Shown: one piece after another, positions 10,201-18,741 of the stretch
Layout: every line of letters begins with the position of its first letter
Numbering within the stretch: position 1 is the stretch's first letter
Assembly: GCA_020650975.1 (NCBI GenBank)
Contig: JAIPMN010018690.1
Coordinates: forward strand, 1-20,735
Source of the DNA: Apostichopus californicus
Lineage: Eukaryota > Echinodermata > Holothuroidea > Aspidochirotida > Stichopodidae
Direction: 5' to 3'
Length of the DNA stretch: 20,735 nucleotides
Notes under the pieces: model-generated
What the model was told of the DNA's origin: nothing
The model's input: the letters and a program-made list of their open reading frames with translations, nothing else
The model's database searches: none
Translations under genes and position numbers: made by a program

Positions 10201-13200
10201 TTATGGACTGAAAATTCCTATTATGTCTCTTGCTTACTTCTGACATTCCCCCAAAATGGGGAATCAAAAATTGCACCTGACCCAGGTTGCCTTAGCTACC
10301 TGGCGATGCATTAGTGTGTTATAATTGGTGTCAGCAGGACTACGCTCACTTTACGATCATTGAATAATCATGCTCCCCATGGTAAAGACGATAAAATTTA
10401 AAATATGTCGTCTTCATAATATAAACCAAAAAGGTACTCGTTTCAAAAGTTGTAATAAGAAGGAGGTACATATTAAGAAATGGGTTTTTTTTTGTAGGTT
10501 GTTTTACTGCTTTACAGTCGGATGTTTAAGTTTTGTTACTAATATATGAAATTTGGTTTCATATACTCCATTGTTTCTTGCATTTAATAGAGAAAATGAG
10601 GTATTGTTGCCTAATTTGCATAATATGCAAATGAGGTAATTTCTAGAGACCGTTTTCCATAGCAATCTGTATAATTTCTTGAATGTTACAAGGTAAATTT
10701 CTGTCTTAAATCAAACAAGGATGGAACATTCTTACCCTTCTTCATATGTTCAGATGTATTCACATTGCATATTAATATTAGTTAAAAGTGGGCGGAGCTT
10801 ACTGGAAGTGATTTGTGTGTTACAAATGATTTGCCTCAAAGGTGATTTTATTGATTGATGTCTCCTGCATGAAAGCAACACCTAGCTTTCATTTCTATTA
10901 TTACAATTCCTTCCTTACATGCATCATGCTTGAAATTTGATTGAAATGAATAGGGAAAATGGAATGAGAGTTGGCAAATATGAGTAACATGTCCATAAAA
11001 ATATCAAAGAATAGCATTCTCCTCAAAATTTAGTGATTTACTCTGCATTAGAAGGTTGGTTAATTCGTGTGCAGACATACTGATTTTTACCTTGACATAT
11101 GAGGATGCTTTCATGTTCTGGACATGCACTGAAGAATTGGGATTGAGAAAACAGGTTGGTTTGAACAGAAATGTAGGTCTGAGATCAACTGGAATTATTT
11201 TTTGAAATCTTTCTGTTCTTTATTTTAGATTGAGGATGATCTGACTGCCAAGATCAGCATGGCTGATACAAGATTCTCTTTTCAAAACAGAGGCAAAATG
11301 TTTTATCCTGCCTGGATGGCACCAGAGGGTAGGTAACAAAACGTTACAATGTGGTTTTGCATATTTTGTGGATGCCCTTACTATTGATGTAAATAAAGTT
11401 TCATATAGAAGATTTGTTGAAGAATATTGTTAGCTATTTATCATACGTAAGGATCAAACATTAAATTGCAACATTGTCCCATTGGTGCCTACTATTCTAT
11501 ACTGAATTGCTTTGGATGGTGTAGGTTTGTTATACAGGGATATTCTGGGTGGCAGACCATATGTCACATATAAAATATTCTCACTAGTAGGTCAGTACCT
11601 CTAGAAATTGTTGTCTGAAGGTAAACTATTTCCACCAGATAAACCCGCCTTGTTACTCCAGGGTGTGGATTGTACTAGGTGGGTGGCCTGTGATGTCATC
11701 ATACCTGCCTTGTTACTCCAGGGTGTGGATTGTAGTAGGTGACCTGTGATGTCATCATACCTGCCTTGTTACTCCAGGGTGTGGATGGTAGTAGGTGGCC
11801 TGTGATGTCATCAACACAGATTTTATTCAAACCTGTTAATACTTTCCTATCTTAATATTTTTGTTGATTAAGCTTTAAAATGTGAGATAGGTTGCAATTG
11901 TCTGCTCAGTGGTTCAGGTAGAAAATCATCAGTATGTGACTTCTATTTAAGTAAATTCAGTTCATTAGAAAAGAAAAATATATTTTCAACTCAAATGCTG
12001 TGATCAACTCTGTTGTTGGCAGATGCTTTTATAAAAGTTTAAGAAAATTTTCTTTACAGGAATTTTGTTAAGCTTCAGACACCAGAACACCTCTTTAACA
12101 TTTTGCAGATATTCTATTGTTTTTTTCTAACAGCATTGCAACGAGGGCAGGATGATATGAATGTCCGTGGAGCAGATATGTGGAGTTTTGCAGTTCTCCT
12201 GTGGGAGATAGCTACAAGGGAAGTTCCTTTTGCTGGTTTGTCACCAATGGAAGTTGGTATGAAGGTAGGTCAAAGGTGACATCAGGAAGTTGTAACTGTT
12301 TCTGCGGTGACTATGGGTGTAAGTGGAGACCGTATATTAATGCTTGTGGAAGTCGGCATATCCAATTATCCACATTCACACCCAATAATATCCATAGGAA
12401 ATTGTCTTGATTGTGAACGATCTATGCAAAGGAAAGGCATTCCTTTGTTCTTGAAAATGTACTTTCCTTCAGAGATGCCCATACAATACGGCCTAAATGT
12501 GATAGTAAGGTGGTCAGCTATTAAATCCAATATAATTTCCTTATCTAGAATGTAAACACCCACTACCATGAAAAAAAAATAGATTTTTTAGTTTCCATGA
12601 CAAGAGAAACCTATGTTGTCATTATGGCATGTGTGTGCGATGGTACGTGTTTGTATATGTGTAAGGGATGTTCCACCCTTTGGGTTTGACTGGAGGTATA
12701 ATTACTAGTGTCCCATCAGTATGAAATAACAATAACACACAGAAACAGTGTGTAGCTGGCTAAGTACACTATAGTGAAGATTGTATTTGAATAATAGATT
12801 TTAACAGAGAGACTCATATATAACTGAAGAGTCCAATATGCGAAATATGAATGTGAATATTGAAAAGGTTATTCTAACATGGGTAGGAGGGGATTGATAA
12901 GGTGAGTTCCAGTTTTAATGAAAACTAAAGGAATGATTTGACCAACAGTTTTGTTGCTCACCGGTGGCCACTTTCCATTCACACACACACATAGGCACCC
13001 AAACAAATCCTTATACAATATAAAAGCACACAGGGTAAAATAAATACAAGTCCGTTGGGTCGACCCAAATGAATTGGTTGTTCTGCAGGCTGTTAAAATA
13101 GAGTAGAATCAAGGCAAGATAGATTAGAATCCAGGTTATTCTTCCTACAAAGTTCCGAATTTGAGGTCCATCCAAAAGAAATGGTGAAATTAAGGGACAA

Positions 13201-14193
13201 CAATGAGGGCTATATAAAGGTGAAGTAAAGTTAGTGTCCTCCAATTAGAATGGTAATAAATCTTCCTATGTGATGACAACGGAGATTAAATATATTATAA
13301 ATAGTGTTGAAGAGTTCATGTAGTAGGCGAGAGCTAGGCTTCTCTAGAGACTCCAATGATGAACAGTATCAGGAACCGTCTGAGATTTACAATTAAAAGA
13401 ACTCTGTTATTTTAGTGTAGGTCAAAATGTTTAAACACAATATCTCGAGTCAGGAAGCATGAATACTTTTCCAACTTGGTATGTGGATGTGTTATATTGA
13501 ATAGAAAAACTCCATTGTTTTCGGTGGACTTCAAAGGTCTTCTGGGTCACCAGAAATCATGGATACTTCTCTGATATGGTGTATGGATTTGCCATATTGA
13601 GTACAAGAAGCCTGTTGGTGGTGCTGTAGGTCAAAGTTCATTTGAGGTCACCAGAGGTCAAACTCTGAAGAACTTTAAACATGATGTCTCAAGGTAGGAA
13701 TCATGGATACTTCTCATACTTGGTGTGTAAATGCATCACATTCAGTACAAGGCCCCTACTGTTTTTGGTTAAGGTGTTTATTGCCATGTACAGTAGACTG
13801 ACCTGGGTTTATCATGTCACAGTTTAATTGTACATCAAAATAGTGGTTTAGGATATTTATATTATAAAGAGCTATTTCTGGTGAACAAGTCTAGTGTCAT
13901 GAAGTTATTGAAACCTCAATGCATTTTGCATTCTGGTTTAAACTTTCGTTACATTTGTGATATTTCCTTTGACTAGTTAAGATTGGTTAGTCTTCCATAC
14001 ATAGTTACATATTACATTGTTTTCTTTATTTCTCATTGTTTCACAGATTGTAGGTGAAGGTTTAAGAGTGGAAATCCCACCTGGTGTTTCTCCACACATA
14101 GCTAAGCTCATCAAGATCTGTATGAACGAAGACCCAGCAAAGCGCCCTCGCTTTGATATGCTTCTGCCAATCATGGAAAAGATGCGAGTGTAA
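4200..14193 (+). CDS. ILK: integrin-linked kinase (ILK), 11 coding exons, 448 aa
   Basis: Exons are join(4200..4288, 4785..4950, 5473..5568, 5985..6081, 6681..6761, 6948..7033, 7417..7648, 8665..8786, 11229..11328, 12134..12264, 14047..14193): 1347 nt including TAA. All introns are GT-AG and the phases agree at every junction. The protein opens [14 protein letters not shown] and closes near MEKMRV, collinear with human ILK (452 aa). Ankyrin repeats span about 1-165 and include the PINCH-binding His99. The pseudokinase spans about 190-446. The likely ATP-contacting Lys is K219 (human K220), APE is at 354-356, and M399-K400 matches the human parvin-binding M402-K403. The catalytic Asp is replaced by H316 and the DFG position reads D336-T-R338, so catalysis is not expected. 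ILK works as an adaptor at integrin adhesions. The start context (A at -3, G at +4) is good. The identity is secure; expression and alternative splicing are not visible. Confidence 0.97.
4289..4784 (+). other. ILK: ILK intron 1 (496 bp)
   Basis: Donor GTAGGT, acceptor TCCTCTAG. It contains a perfect 10-bp inverted repeat, attcttctgt at 4651-4660 and acagaagaat at 4670-4679, with a nine-base loop. Nothing else was recognised; the short frames here have no coding support. Confidence 0.85.
4785..4950 (+). CDS. ILK: ILK coding exon 2 (residues 30-85), ankyrin repeats 1-2
   Basis: It reads [20 protein letters not shown], then [11 protein letters not shown] and [20 protein letters not shown], giving one full ankyrin repeat and most of a second. 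The DHGFSP and GHREIV segments match the PINCH-facing surface of ILK. The exon ends on a codon boundary after K85, before GTAATA. Confidence 0.96.
4951..5472 (+). other. ILK: ILK intron 2 (522 bp) with two possible acceptors
   Basis: The acceptor that restores family collinearity is TTTACAG ending at 5472. A second one, TGTTTCAG ending at 5448, lies 24 nt upstream with a good pyrimidine context. The extra 24 nt are open in frame and would add SNIVSTLQ. The rest of the intron is AT-rich with no recognised content. Confidence 0.8.
5473..5568 (+). CDS. ILK: ILK coding exon 3 (residues 86-117), ankyrin repeats 2-3
   Basis: It encodes [20 protein letters not shown] and [13 protein letters not shown]99, in the NEHGN motif, matches the human His99 whose loss abolishes PINCH binding. 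HYACFWG is a hallmark ILK string. Both ends are in phase 0, so the exon is 32 whole codons and skipping it would not shift the frame. Confidence 0.96.
5569..5984 (+). other. ILK: ILK intron 3 (416 bp)
   Basis: Donor GTGAGC, acceptor ATCATCAG. A C/T-poor acceptor tract precedes the AG. A short C-rich stretch lies at 5628-5640. No repeat, RNA or exon was recognised. Confidence 0.85.
5985..6081 (+). CDS. ILK: ILK coding exon 4 (residues 118-149, start of E150)
   Basis: It encodes [20 protein letters not shown] and [12 protein letters not shown], completing the third ankyrin repeat and beginning the shortened last repeat. Human ILK has the related string GEMPVDKAKAPLRELL here. It ends in phase 1 before GTACAG. 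Confidence 0.94.
6082..6680 (+). other. ILK: ILK intron 4 (599 bp)
   Basis: Donor GTACAG, acceptor TTTCTTTCAG. The last 230 bases are a tandem duplication (listed separately) that reaches the true acceptor and places a second acceptor-like site 115 bases upstream of it. The first 370 bases hold nothing recognised. Confidence 0.85.
6451..6680 (+). repeat. 113-bp tandem duplication spanning the 3' end of intron 4
   Basis: Copy 1 is 6451-6563 and copy 2 is 6564-6680. The first 100 or so bases differ at only five positions; the pyrimidine-rich tails are more diverged. Copy 2 ends in the functional acceptor. The junction joins copy 1's tract ccttgtattttttctt to the AG that starts copy 2, producing a new acceptor-like site at 6564-6565. 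High identity suggests a recent event. Confidence 0.9.
6681..6761 (+). CDS. ILK: ILK coding exon 5 (residues 150-176, start of R177)
   Basis: It encodes [20 protein letters not shown] followed by SGTKTRS. MGQ-x-x-N-x-IPY matches the human linker MGQNLNRIPY that joins the ankyrin domain to the pseudokinase. Enters in phase 1 and leaves in phase 1, before GTGAGT. Confidence 0.93.
6948..7033 (+). CDS. ILK: ILK coding exon 6 (residues 177-205), start of pseudokinase
   Basis: It encodes [20 protein letters not shown] and KINVGPTGE. Human ILK has [22 protein letters not shown] followed by NENHSGE. This is the degraded glycine-loop region: only one Gly of the usual GxGxxG spacing is evident near T203-G204. 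The preceding intron 5 is only 186 bp. Confidence 0.92.
7034..7416 (+). other. ILK: ILK intron 6 (383 bp)
   Basis: Donor GTGAGT, acceptor TGTATCAG. AT-rich. The frame remains open from about 7351 into the exon, but the upstream part does not resemble ILK and is read as intron. Nothing else recognised. Confidence 0.85.
7417..7648 (+). CDS. ILK: ILK coding exon 7 (residues 206-282, start of D283), N-lobe
   Basis: The largest coding exon. It begins [21 protein letters not shown]219 in the MAK string takes the place of the VAIK lysine (human K220). [16 protein letters not shown] is the helix-C region, nearly identical to human from [10 protein letters not shown]. Hinge region [15 protein letters not shown] follows. 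The PPSLVVL segment is two residues shorter than human. Human R211 is replaced by L210. Ends in phase 1 before GTTAGT. Confidence 0.96.
7649..8664 (+). other. ILK: ILK intron 7 (1016 bp)
   Basis: Donor GTTAGT, acceptor TTTGCCAG. Strongly CpG-poor: 8101-8460 holds one CpG. No repeat, RNA or coding segment was recognised. CpG depletion fits germline gene-body methylation, as known in many invertebrates, but methylation itself is inferred. Confidence 0.85.
8665..8786 (+). CDS. ILK: ILK coding exon 8 (residues 283-323), degraded catalytic loop
   Basis: It encodes [31 protein letters not shown] and [13 protein letters not shown] and EPLIP match human. The HRD position reads G314-Y315-H316 (human R-H-A), so the catalytic Asp is missing. 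N321 keeps the catalytic-loop Asn, which is Ser in human ILK. Ends on a codon boundary before GTAAAT. Confidence 0.95.
9727..9742. promoter_or_regulatory. 16-bp palindrome with Grainyhead-type core
   Basis: ACACAACCGGTTGTGT is a perfect palindrome. Its centre AACCGGTT matches the recalled consensus of Grainyhead/GRHL factors. It sits in the CpG-richer part of intron 8. Binding is inference; a chance palindrome cannot be excluded. Confidence 0.3.
10614..10632. promoter_or_regulatory. inverted pair of octamer motifs
   Basis: ATTTGCAT at 10614-10621 and ATGCAAAT at 10625-10632 are perfect inverted octamers with a three-base spacer. The octamer is the classic POU-domain site. Similar ATTTGCAT strings also occur in dispersed repeats of marine invertebrates, so function is uncertain. 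Confidence 0.3.
11229..11328 (+). CDS. ILK: ILK coding exon 9 (residues 324-356, start of A357), activation segment
   Basis: It encodes [29 protein letters not shown] and MAPE. The DFG position is D336-T-R338, against D-V-K in human. S340 matches human S343, and E356 matches human E359 of the APE motif. The segment is short, as in other ILKs. Ends in phase 1 before GTAGGT. Confidence 0.95.
11329..12133 (+). other. ILK: ILK intron 9 (805 bp)
   Basis: Donor GTAGGT, acceptor TTTTTTCTAACAG with a strong T tract. It contains the three-copy minisatellite at 11645-11813. Nothing else recognised. Confidence 0.85.
11645..11813 (+). repeat. minisatellite, 3 copies of about 54-59 bp
   Basis: Copies start at 11645, 11704 and 11760, each opening cc(c/t)gccttgttactccagg and closing with gatgtcatca. 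Copy 1 has a short insertion (gggtgg against gacc/ggcc). Each copy carries TGATGTCATC, one base off a CRE/ATF palindrome. The array lies wholly in intron 9. Confidence 0.9.
12134..12264 (+). CDS. ILK: ILK coding exon 10 (residues 357-400), C-lobe
   Basis: It encodes [35 protein letters not shown] and [21 protein letters not shown] and TREVPFA match human ILK. M399-K400 corresponds to the human Met402-Lys403 pair at the parvin interface. Ends on a codon boundary before GTAGGT. Confidence 0.96.
12265..14046 (+). other. ILK: ILK intron 10 (1782 bp)
   Basis: Donor GTAGGT, acceptor TTTCACAG. It contains an (AC)5 tract at 12981-12990 and a degenerate tandem repeat at 13429-13765. The open frames at 12180-12555 are read-through of exon 10 or chance; no ILK similarity continues into them. 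No other content was recognised. Confidence 0.85.
13429..13765. repeat. degenerate tandem repeat, three subunits of about 100-144 bp
   Basis: Three related segments share catg(a/g)atactt(t/c)t followed by tt(g)gt(g)tatgg and an 'attga/cattcagtacaag' tail. The atactt cores are at 13463, 13563 and 13707. The first and third open with tttaaacac/tttaaacatg. AGGTCA words recur between subunits. This style of repeat is frequent in marine invertebrate genomes; the family name is not known to me. Confidence 0.6.
14047..14193 (+). CDS. ILK: ILK coding exon 11 (residues 401-448 and stop)
   Basis: It encodes [38 protein letters not shown] and [10 protein letters not shown], then TAA at 14191-14193. PPG-x-[14 protein letters not shown] and FDM are near-identical to the human C-lobe end. 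The tail is one residue shorter than human (MRV against MQDK). Confidence 0.97.
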   Translation: MVGEGLRVEIPPGVSPHIAKLIKICMNEDPAKRPRFDMLLPIMEKMRV

Positions 14194-14646
14194 ATCTTTG
14201 AAGCCTTACTCAAACAACTCTTGCATTAGCTAAGTGCAATTTATTTTATAACAAGAAAATCAGATTAAGTAGTAGTCTTACTAATACTCTACAATTTGCA
14301 GTATTTTGGAGATGAATTGATTCTTGATTTTATCCTTCCTACGAGTGCAAAGTTGTGACAGTTTGTTTTTTACCATTTTTTATACAACATTCTCAATTAC
14401 CCAGTTTATGTAACTCACTGCTCTTCTGACCGTGCTACTACTTTGGTAAACCTACAGATTCCTAGCCGTTAGAATAAGATTAAGTTATTAACAAAGTTAG
14501 ACAGACAGTGAACATAATGTTGCTATACTTTGATTATCATCTGATTGATACAGACTAGATTATGGCTGCTATAGAATGTAGTGCTGCAGACAAGTAAGAT
14601 AACCTACTAACATGTATAGAGTATGAGTAAGTTGGACTGCATGGCT

Positions 14647-14697
14647 GGTCCATTCAGTAGGGTGGTCCATTCAGTAGGGTGGTCCATTCAGTAGGGT
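14647..14697 (+). repeat. three perfect 17-bp tandem copies
   Basis: The unit ggtccattcagtagggt occurs three times head to tail with no differences. It lies about 450 bases after the ILK stop codon, inside the likely 3' UTR. Perfect identity suggests recent expansion. Confidence 0.95.
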
Positions 14698-14829
14698 ATT
14701 CCACTAAGGTTACCTATACAGAATGTGTGAGTGAATCTTATTGCATCCAGGATGCTTATTTCAATGATAGAGACAATGTTAATCTTTCAGTCCTGGATGG
14801 CAATCAGCAAAGGTTAACAAACAAGAGTG

Positions 14830-14835
14830 AATAAA
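14830..14835 (+). terminator. ILK: candidate ILK poly(A) signal
   Basis: Canonical AATAAA, the first after the stop codon. T/G-containing sequence follows within about 60 bases. An alternative is AATAAA at 16486-16491. Confidence 0.4.
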
Positions 14836-15871
14836 TTGGACTGCATAAATGGTTTGAATATCTATGACAGTATAGTGATTCAAGATCCAGTTTAGTGTTA
14901 GGTAAGTCAGGGCAATTACTAACATCAATAATCAATGTATTGGATTGCATACATTTCTATATTAATTCTACATTGGAATATGCTTATGCTATAATTCATT
15001 TCATCAAATATATAACAAAGTCTACATTATATCTTGCCAGTATTTCCTCACAGCAAACAACATAGTTTGTCTGTTTACTTTTTTGTCTGTTAATTCAAAT
15101 ACTAAGTTTCTTTTTAGATCACAAGTGTCCTTCATCAGTGTGATAGTAGATGTCTTATAGTTTATGACTTTACTGTACTATGTACTACCATTAGGGTCTC
15201 TTAACAGTGGCTGTTTTATATACAAATCAACTACTACAATGTAAGAAAATTGAAGAATTGTTTTTGTTATCAAATTTACTTGAAACCTTCACATTGTATC
15301 CTTTAACTGAATTAAATATTACCTACATTAACATGAATAATAAGCTTGGCTTATTTCGCATTGAATGTCATCTTGCATGAAGTAATTATACAGTAAGTTG
15401 AGGTGAGCTAAAATGGAGTGTGTGTTATTAGCAATGCATTAATTTTGATGCACTACCCATTTCTTTATACATTTCAACCACCGATGTCGGCAAGTAATAC
15501 AATTGATGGCTGTCTAGTGTTAAAGCCGCTTTATTAATTCCATTATCAACACAGTCAAACCAATACCCATCTCAAGGGTCTTTTTGGCACTAATATGTTC
15601 CAAGTAATCAAACAATAGGGGCAATATAATTGTTTTGCCTATTTGTATGGACCTAGGAATGAAATATCCAAACCTCAAACATCACTTTGTTAACCTAATG
15701 AAGTACAGTTCTTTTCAAACATTAACTGGGCACCTTGGCAAGCGATAGTTTTGACCTCAATATGTGATACTGAAGAACAATGTAGGGCCTTCACAGTAAA
15801 GTACTGTGACTGAACTCATTATATGAGTGGATTCTGCCAGCAAAGCAATTAATAACTCGAGGGTATTTGTT

Positions 15872-15913
15872 AACGTATCCTGTGTTGAATGTAACGTATG
15901 CTGTGTTGAATGG
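15872..15913 (+). repeat. 21-bp tandem duplicate
   Basis: aacgtatcctgtgttgaatgt at 15872-15892 is followed directly by a copy with two substitutions at 15893-15913. No function is apparent. Confidence 0.85.
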
Positions 15914-16485
15914 CTCGCTCAGCTACAGAAACATTTTTTTGAGAGAGAAACCTCAAAATGTGCTAGTTTGGGACAGACACATGTAATGGTGATGGTATAG
16001 TGACTGCATGAAATAAGAAGCCCAATGTACAACCCCAAGGCACAGCTCTGAACAGAAAGGTCAATACAATTGCCTGTGCATGTGTCCGATGTTTATGTCT
16101 GAAATATTCATTTTGTGCACTTCCTGTTCGATACGTTGGTGAGTGGGCCACAATTTTTGCAAAAATAGTACATTGTTATGATTGTGTGATTTATTACTAC
16201 ACAATGCAAGTACCAAAAAAGGTTTGTTTAGAATGTTTAGATTGAATGCATAATGATGCCTTCAGTACATGTCTTGTATATTAAGGTGTTTGTGACTGAT
16301 CTCATTGAGTTGCAATAATTTCATCAACAGCTAGGTATGAACTTCCAACTTACTTGGGAACTGTACATTGAAGCATATGAGTTTGCCTTTATTATGCATT
16401 CACAATACATAGGTTTTATTACATATGTAGTTATTATGTTAGGCTACATTAACACTAGCTGCTATATGTTATAACTTAAAACTTA

Positions 16486-16491
16486 AATAAA
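16486..16491 (+). terminator. alternative distal poly(A) signal
   Basis: AATAAA followed by GTTTCCCTT. It would serve a long ILK 3' UTR, or could be a chance occurrence in AT-rich DNA. Confidence 0.25.
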
Positions 16492-16510
16492 GTTTCCCTT
16501 CTACATAATA

Positions 16511-18257
16511 CCTTTGCATACTTAATTTGTATAAGTGCATTTGCCATGAAGAAATGAAATAGAATGGTATAGCAAGGAATTAACTTCCCAACACAAAACA
16601 ACCTTTTGTTACAAGTTCATAAAGCACCATTTACAAAATTGTGTGAGTTTTATAGCTTTTCAGAATTTTAAGTTTTCTCAAAACTTCAAACCCATCAAGA
16701 TTAATAGTGACATTACTCTGCTGCTCATTTAAAGTTGAGAACATTGGTATTTGTTCATCCAGGCTATTTACTCCTGAAGTAAGAACAAGAAGTGATAGAG
16801 GTTATACAGATTCAATTGATCAGAATATACAGTAATATTTTGAAAAGTTAGGAGTGTGATTTCTTTAATGATTTTTTAAATAATGAACTAATCATTCTGT
16901 AAATAGTGTTTGTGTGTGCAAAATGATTATCTATTTTCACCGTATGAAACAGACTTATGAGGAGGGTGTGTTATCAGCTTGATCAGAAATATTGACTATC
17001 TTTGGGAAGTTACAAGAATGCAGATTTGATTATCTGTACAACCAGAAAGGTGGTTTGAGTTTATCATCATTGTAAATATTCATTATTTTTATTATGCCTA
17101 TGCATGAAGACAGCATTTCTTTATTCAAATTATGTTTGTCAGCTTAAAATTAACATAATAAATCTCTTGCAGAATCTGTTAGTGTTAAATATAGTTAGTT
17201 TATTTAGTTGCCTAGCTTACAAGAATATAATTTATTTTGTTTTTATATTTTGTTCATGCCAAATAGAAGTTTTTTTTCTTTTCATTCATAACCTCTTGTA
17301 AATAGTTGCTACTGGTCAAACTAGTGGATAACTTGAGGTGTTTTATATGTAACCTATGCTATTGTTGGTTCTTTCTTATCTTAGCCTCCTAGTATTAAAA
17401 CAATTAGTGTCTACTTAAAAGGAAAGAAACTGTCTGGTTTAAGAGGTTGTCCCCCCCCCCCTCTCTCCAAAAAATTATCTAGTATAGTCCCAGAAATGAA
17501 AGATCCAGTATCACAATGCCTTCCCTTACCAACAAGGTTCTGTGAGCCCACTATCCATGGTATCAGCCTGAGGCCCTGAAGACAAACAGTTAAGTTTTAA
17601 GTGATTTACTTGCCAACCTCCTAGAATTTTACTGTTATCATATTCAGACAATTTCAGGAATCTGTCCTCTTACCCAAGTGTTCAACTAGCCGTGTTTCTA
17701 TCCAATATCAAGTAAGGTAGTAATACATCTGCCTCCTAAGTCATTTATTTGGTAATGATATTGGCAATGAAGTTTGAACTGACATTGAACACTGATCCAA
17801 GGAGTAAGGTTTCTTAATTGGTTACCATGGTAAGAAACTTGATCAGGTGAGTTAATATCTCTGAACCTGTGGTAGCAATTGGGCAGTAACAGTATCATTG
17901 TGCTCCAGTATTCTTAAATCTGTAGCTCTCATTGATATAAATGAAGAGATTGAAATAAAAGCAATCCGAAACAAGGTAGTGGATCAAGCGAACAGATTGG
18001 AGACTATCTCTCCTCTATTCATCGTTAGGCGACCTTTCAATAGACATTTTGATTTGTTTTCCTGGTTCAGTGGATATTGTAACTAGTAGTTATTATCTGT
18101 AATGCAAATTTGGTGTATCATGCAACAGCACTGGTCTAGTTATATCTAATCAAAGTATTTGTTTACTTTGGAATCTGTCTCCTGTTTATATATGAGAAGT
18201 TCATGTAAAGATCAGGTGAGCAATTTAAGGAGATCTTTAATATCTTTCCAGACTGAA
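16511..18257. other. AT-rich intergenic DNA, nothing recognised
   Basis: No exon, RNA or known element was identified on either strand. Minor features: a run of 11 C at 17451-17461, three TGTAAATA words (16898, 17071, 17297), and an inverted pair gtttctta (17809-17816) / taagaaac (17831-17838) around the palindrome TTACCATGGTAA at 17822-17833. The open frame at 17898-18086 has no recognisable domain. Confidence 0.5.
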
Positions 18258-18741
18258 AATCCCAGGAATAGACTTGTTACTGTTCACTGACATTACGATC
18301 CAGTACAATGAGGGCTTATTCTTGTAGCTCTACCAGTAAATCCAAGGAATAGACTTGTTACTGTTCACTGAGATTAGGATCAAGTAAATGAGGGCTTATT
18401 CTTGTAGCTCTACCAGTAAATCCAAGGAATAGACTTGTTACTGTTCACTGACATTAGGATCCAGTACAATGTGGGCTTATTCTTATAGCTCTACCAGTAA
18501 ATCCCAGGAATAGACTTGTTACTGTTCACTGACATTAGGATCCAGTACAATGTGGGCTTATTCTTATAGCTCTACCAGTAAATCCCAGGAATAGACTTGT
18601 TACTGTTCACTGACATTAGGATCCAGTACAATGTGGGCTTATTCTTATAGCTCTACCAGTAAATCCCAGGAATAGACTTGTTACTGTTCACTGACATTAG
18701 GATCCAGTACAATGTGGGCTTATTCTTGTAGCTCTAACAGT
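18258..18741 (+). repeat. 81-bp minisatellite, about six copies
   Basis: The core aggaatagacttgttactg begins at 18264, 18345, 18425, 18506, 18587 and 18668, so the period is 81 bp, with one 80-bp copy. All three forward and all three reverse frames of the unit contain stops, so it is not a coding repeat although 81 is a multiple of three. Copies 3-5 are nearly identical; copies 1, 2 and 6 carry private differences. Confidence 0.95.

Larger units (their letters stand above)
8787..11228 (+). other. ILK: ILK intron 8 (2442 bp), largest intron
   Basis: Donor GTAAAT, acceptor TATTTTAG. The part from about 8961 to 9800 is richer in CpG (14 in 8961-9480) than the flanking introns. It carries GTAC-rich palindromes (8984-9020), two CACGTG E-boxes (9286-9291, 9418-9423), a G run (9497-9506) and a 16-bp palindrome at 9727-9742. 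Inverted octamer sites are at 10614-10632. This could be an intronic regulatory block or a recent insertion. No coding sequence was recognised. Confidence 0.75.
14194..16510 (+). other. ILK: ILK 3' UTR (end uncertain) and following DNA
   Basis: No ORF of interest follows the stop. Candidate poly(A) signals AATAAA are at 14830-14835 and 16486-16491. The first would give a 3' UTR of about 650 bases and the second about 2.3 kb. It holds a 17-bp triplicate (14647-14697) and a 21-bp duplicate (15872-15913). Which signal is used cannot be told from sequence. Confidence 0.5.

Noticed and set aside
13211..13220. TATATAAAGG as an internal TATA promoter
   Set aside because: A single motif in AT-rich intron DNA, with no initiator, CpG rise or downstream exon to support it.
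17104..17301. Hydrophobic 65-codon frame resembling membrane segments
   Set aside because: Same composition effect; no family recognised and no splice context.
17898..18086. 62-codon frame with protein-like composition
   Set aside because: Looks more protein-like than most, but no domain was recognised and no flanking exon could be joined.
18258..18741. Regular repeats as a CRISPR array or repeat protein
   Set aside because: Units are contiguous with no unique spacers, and every frame of the 81-bp unit contains a stop.
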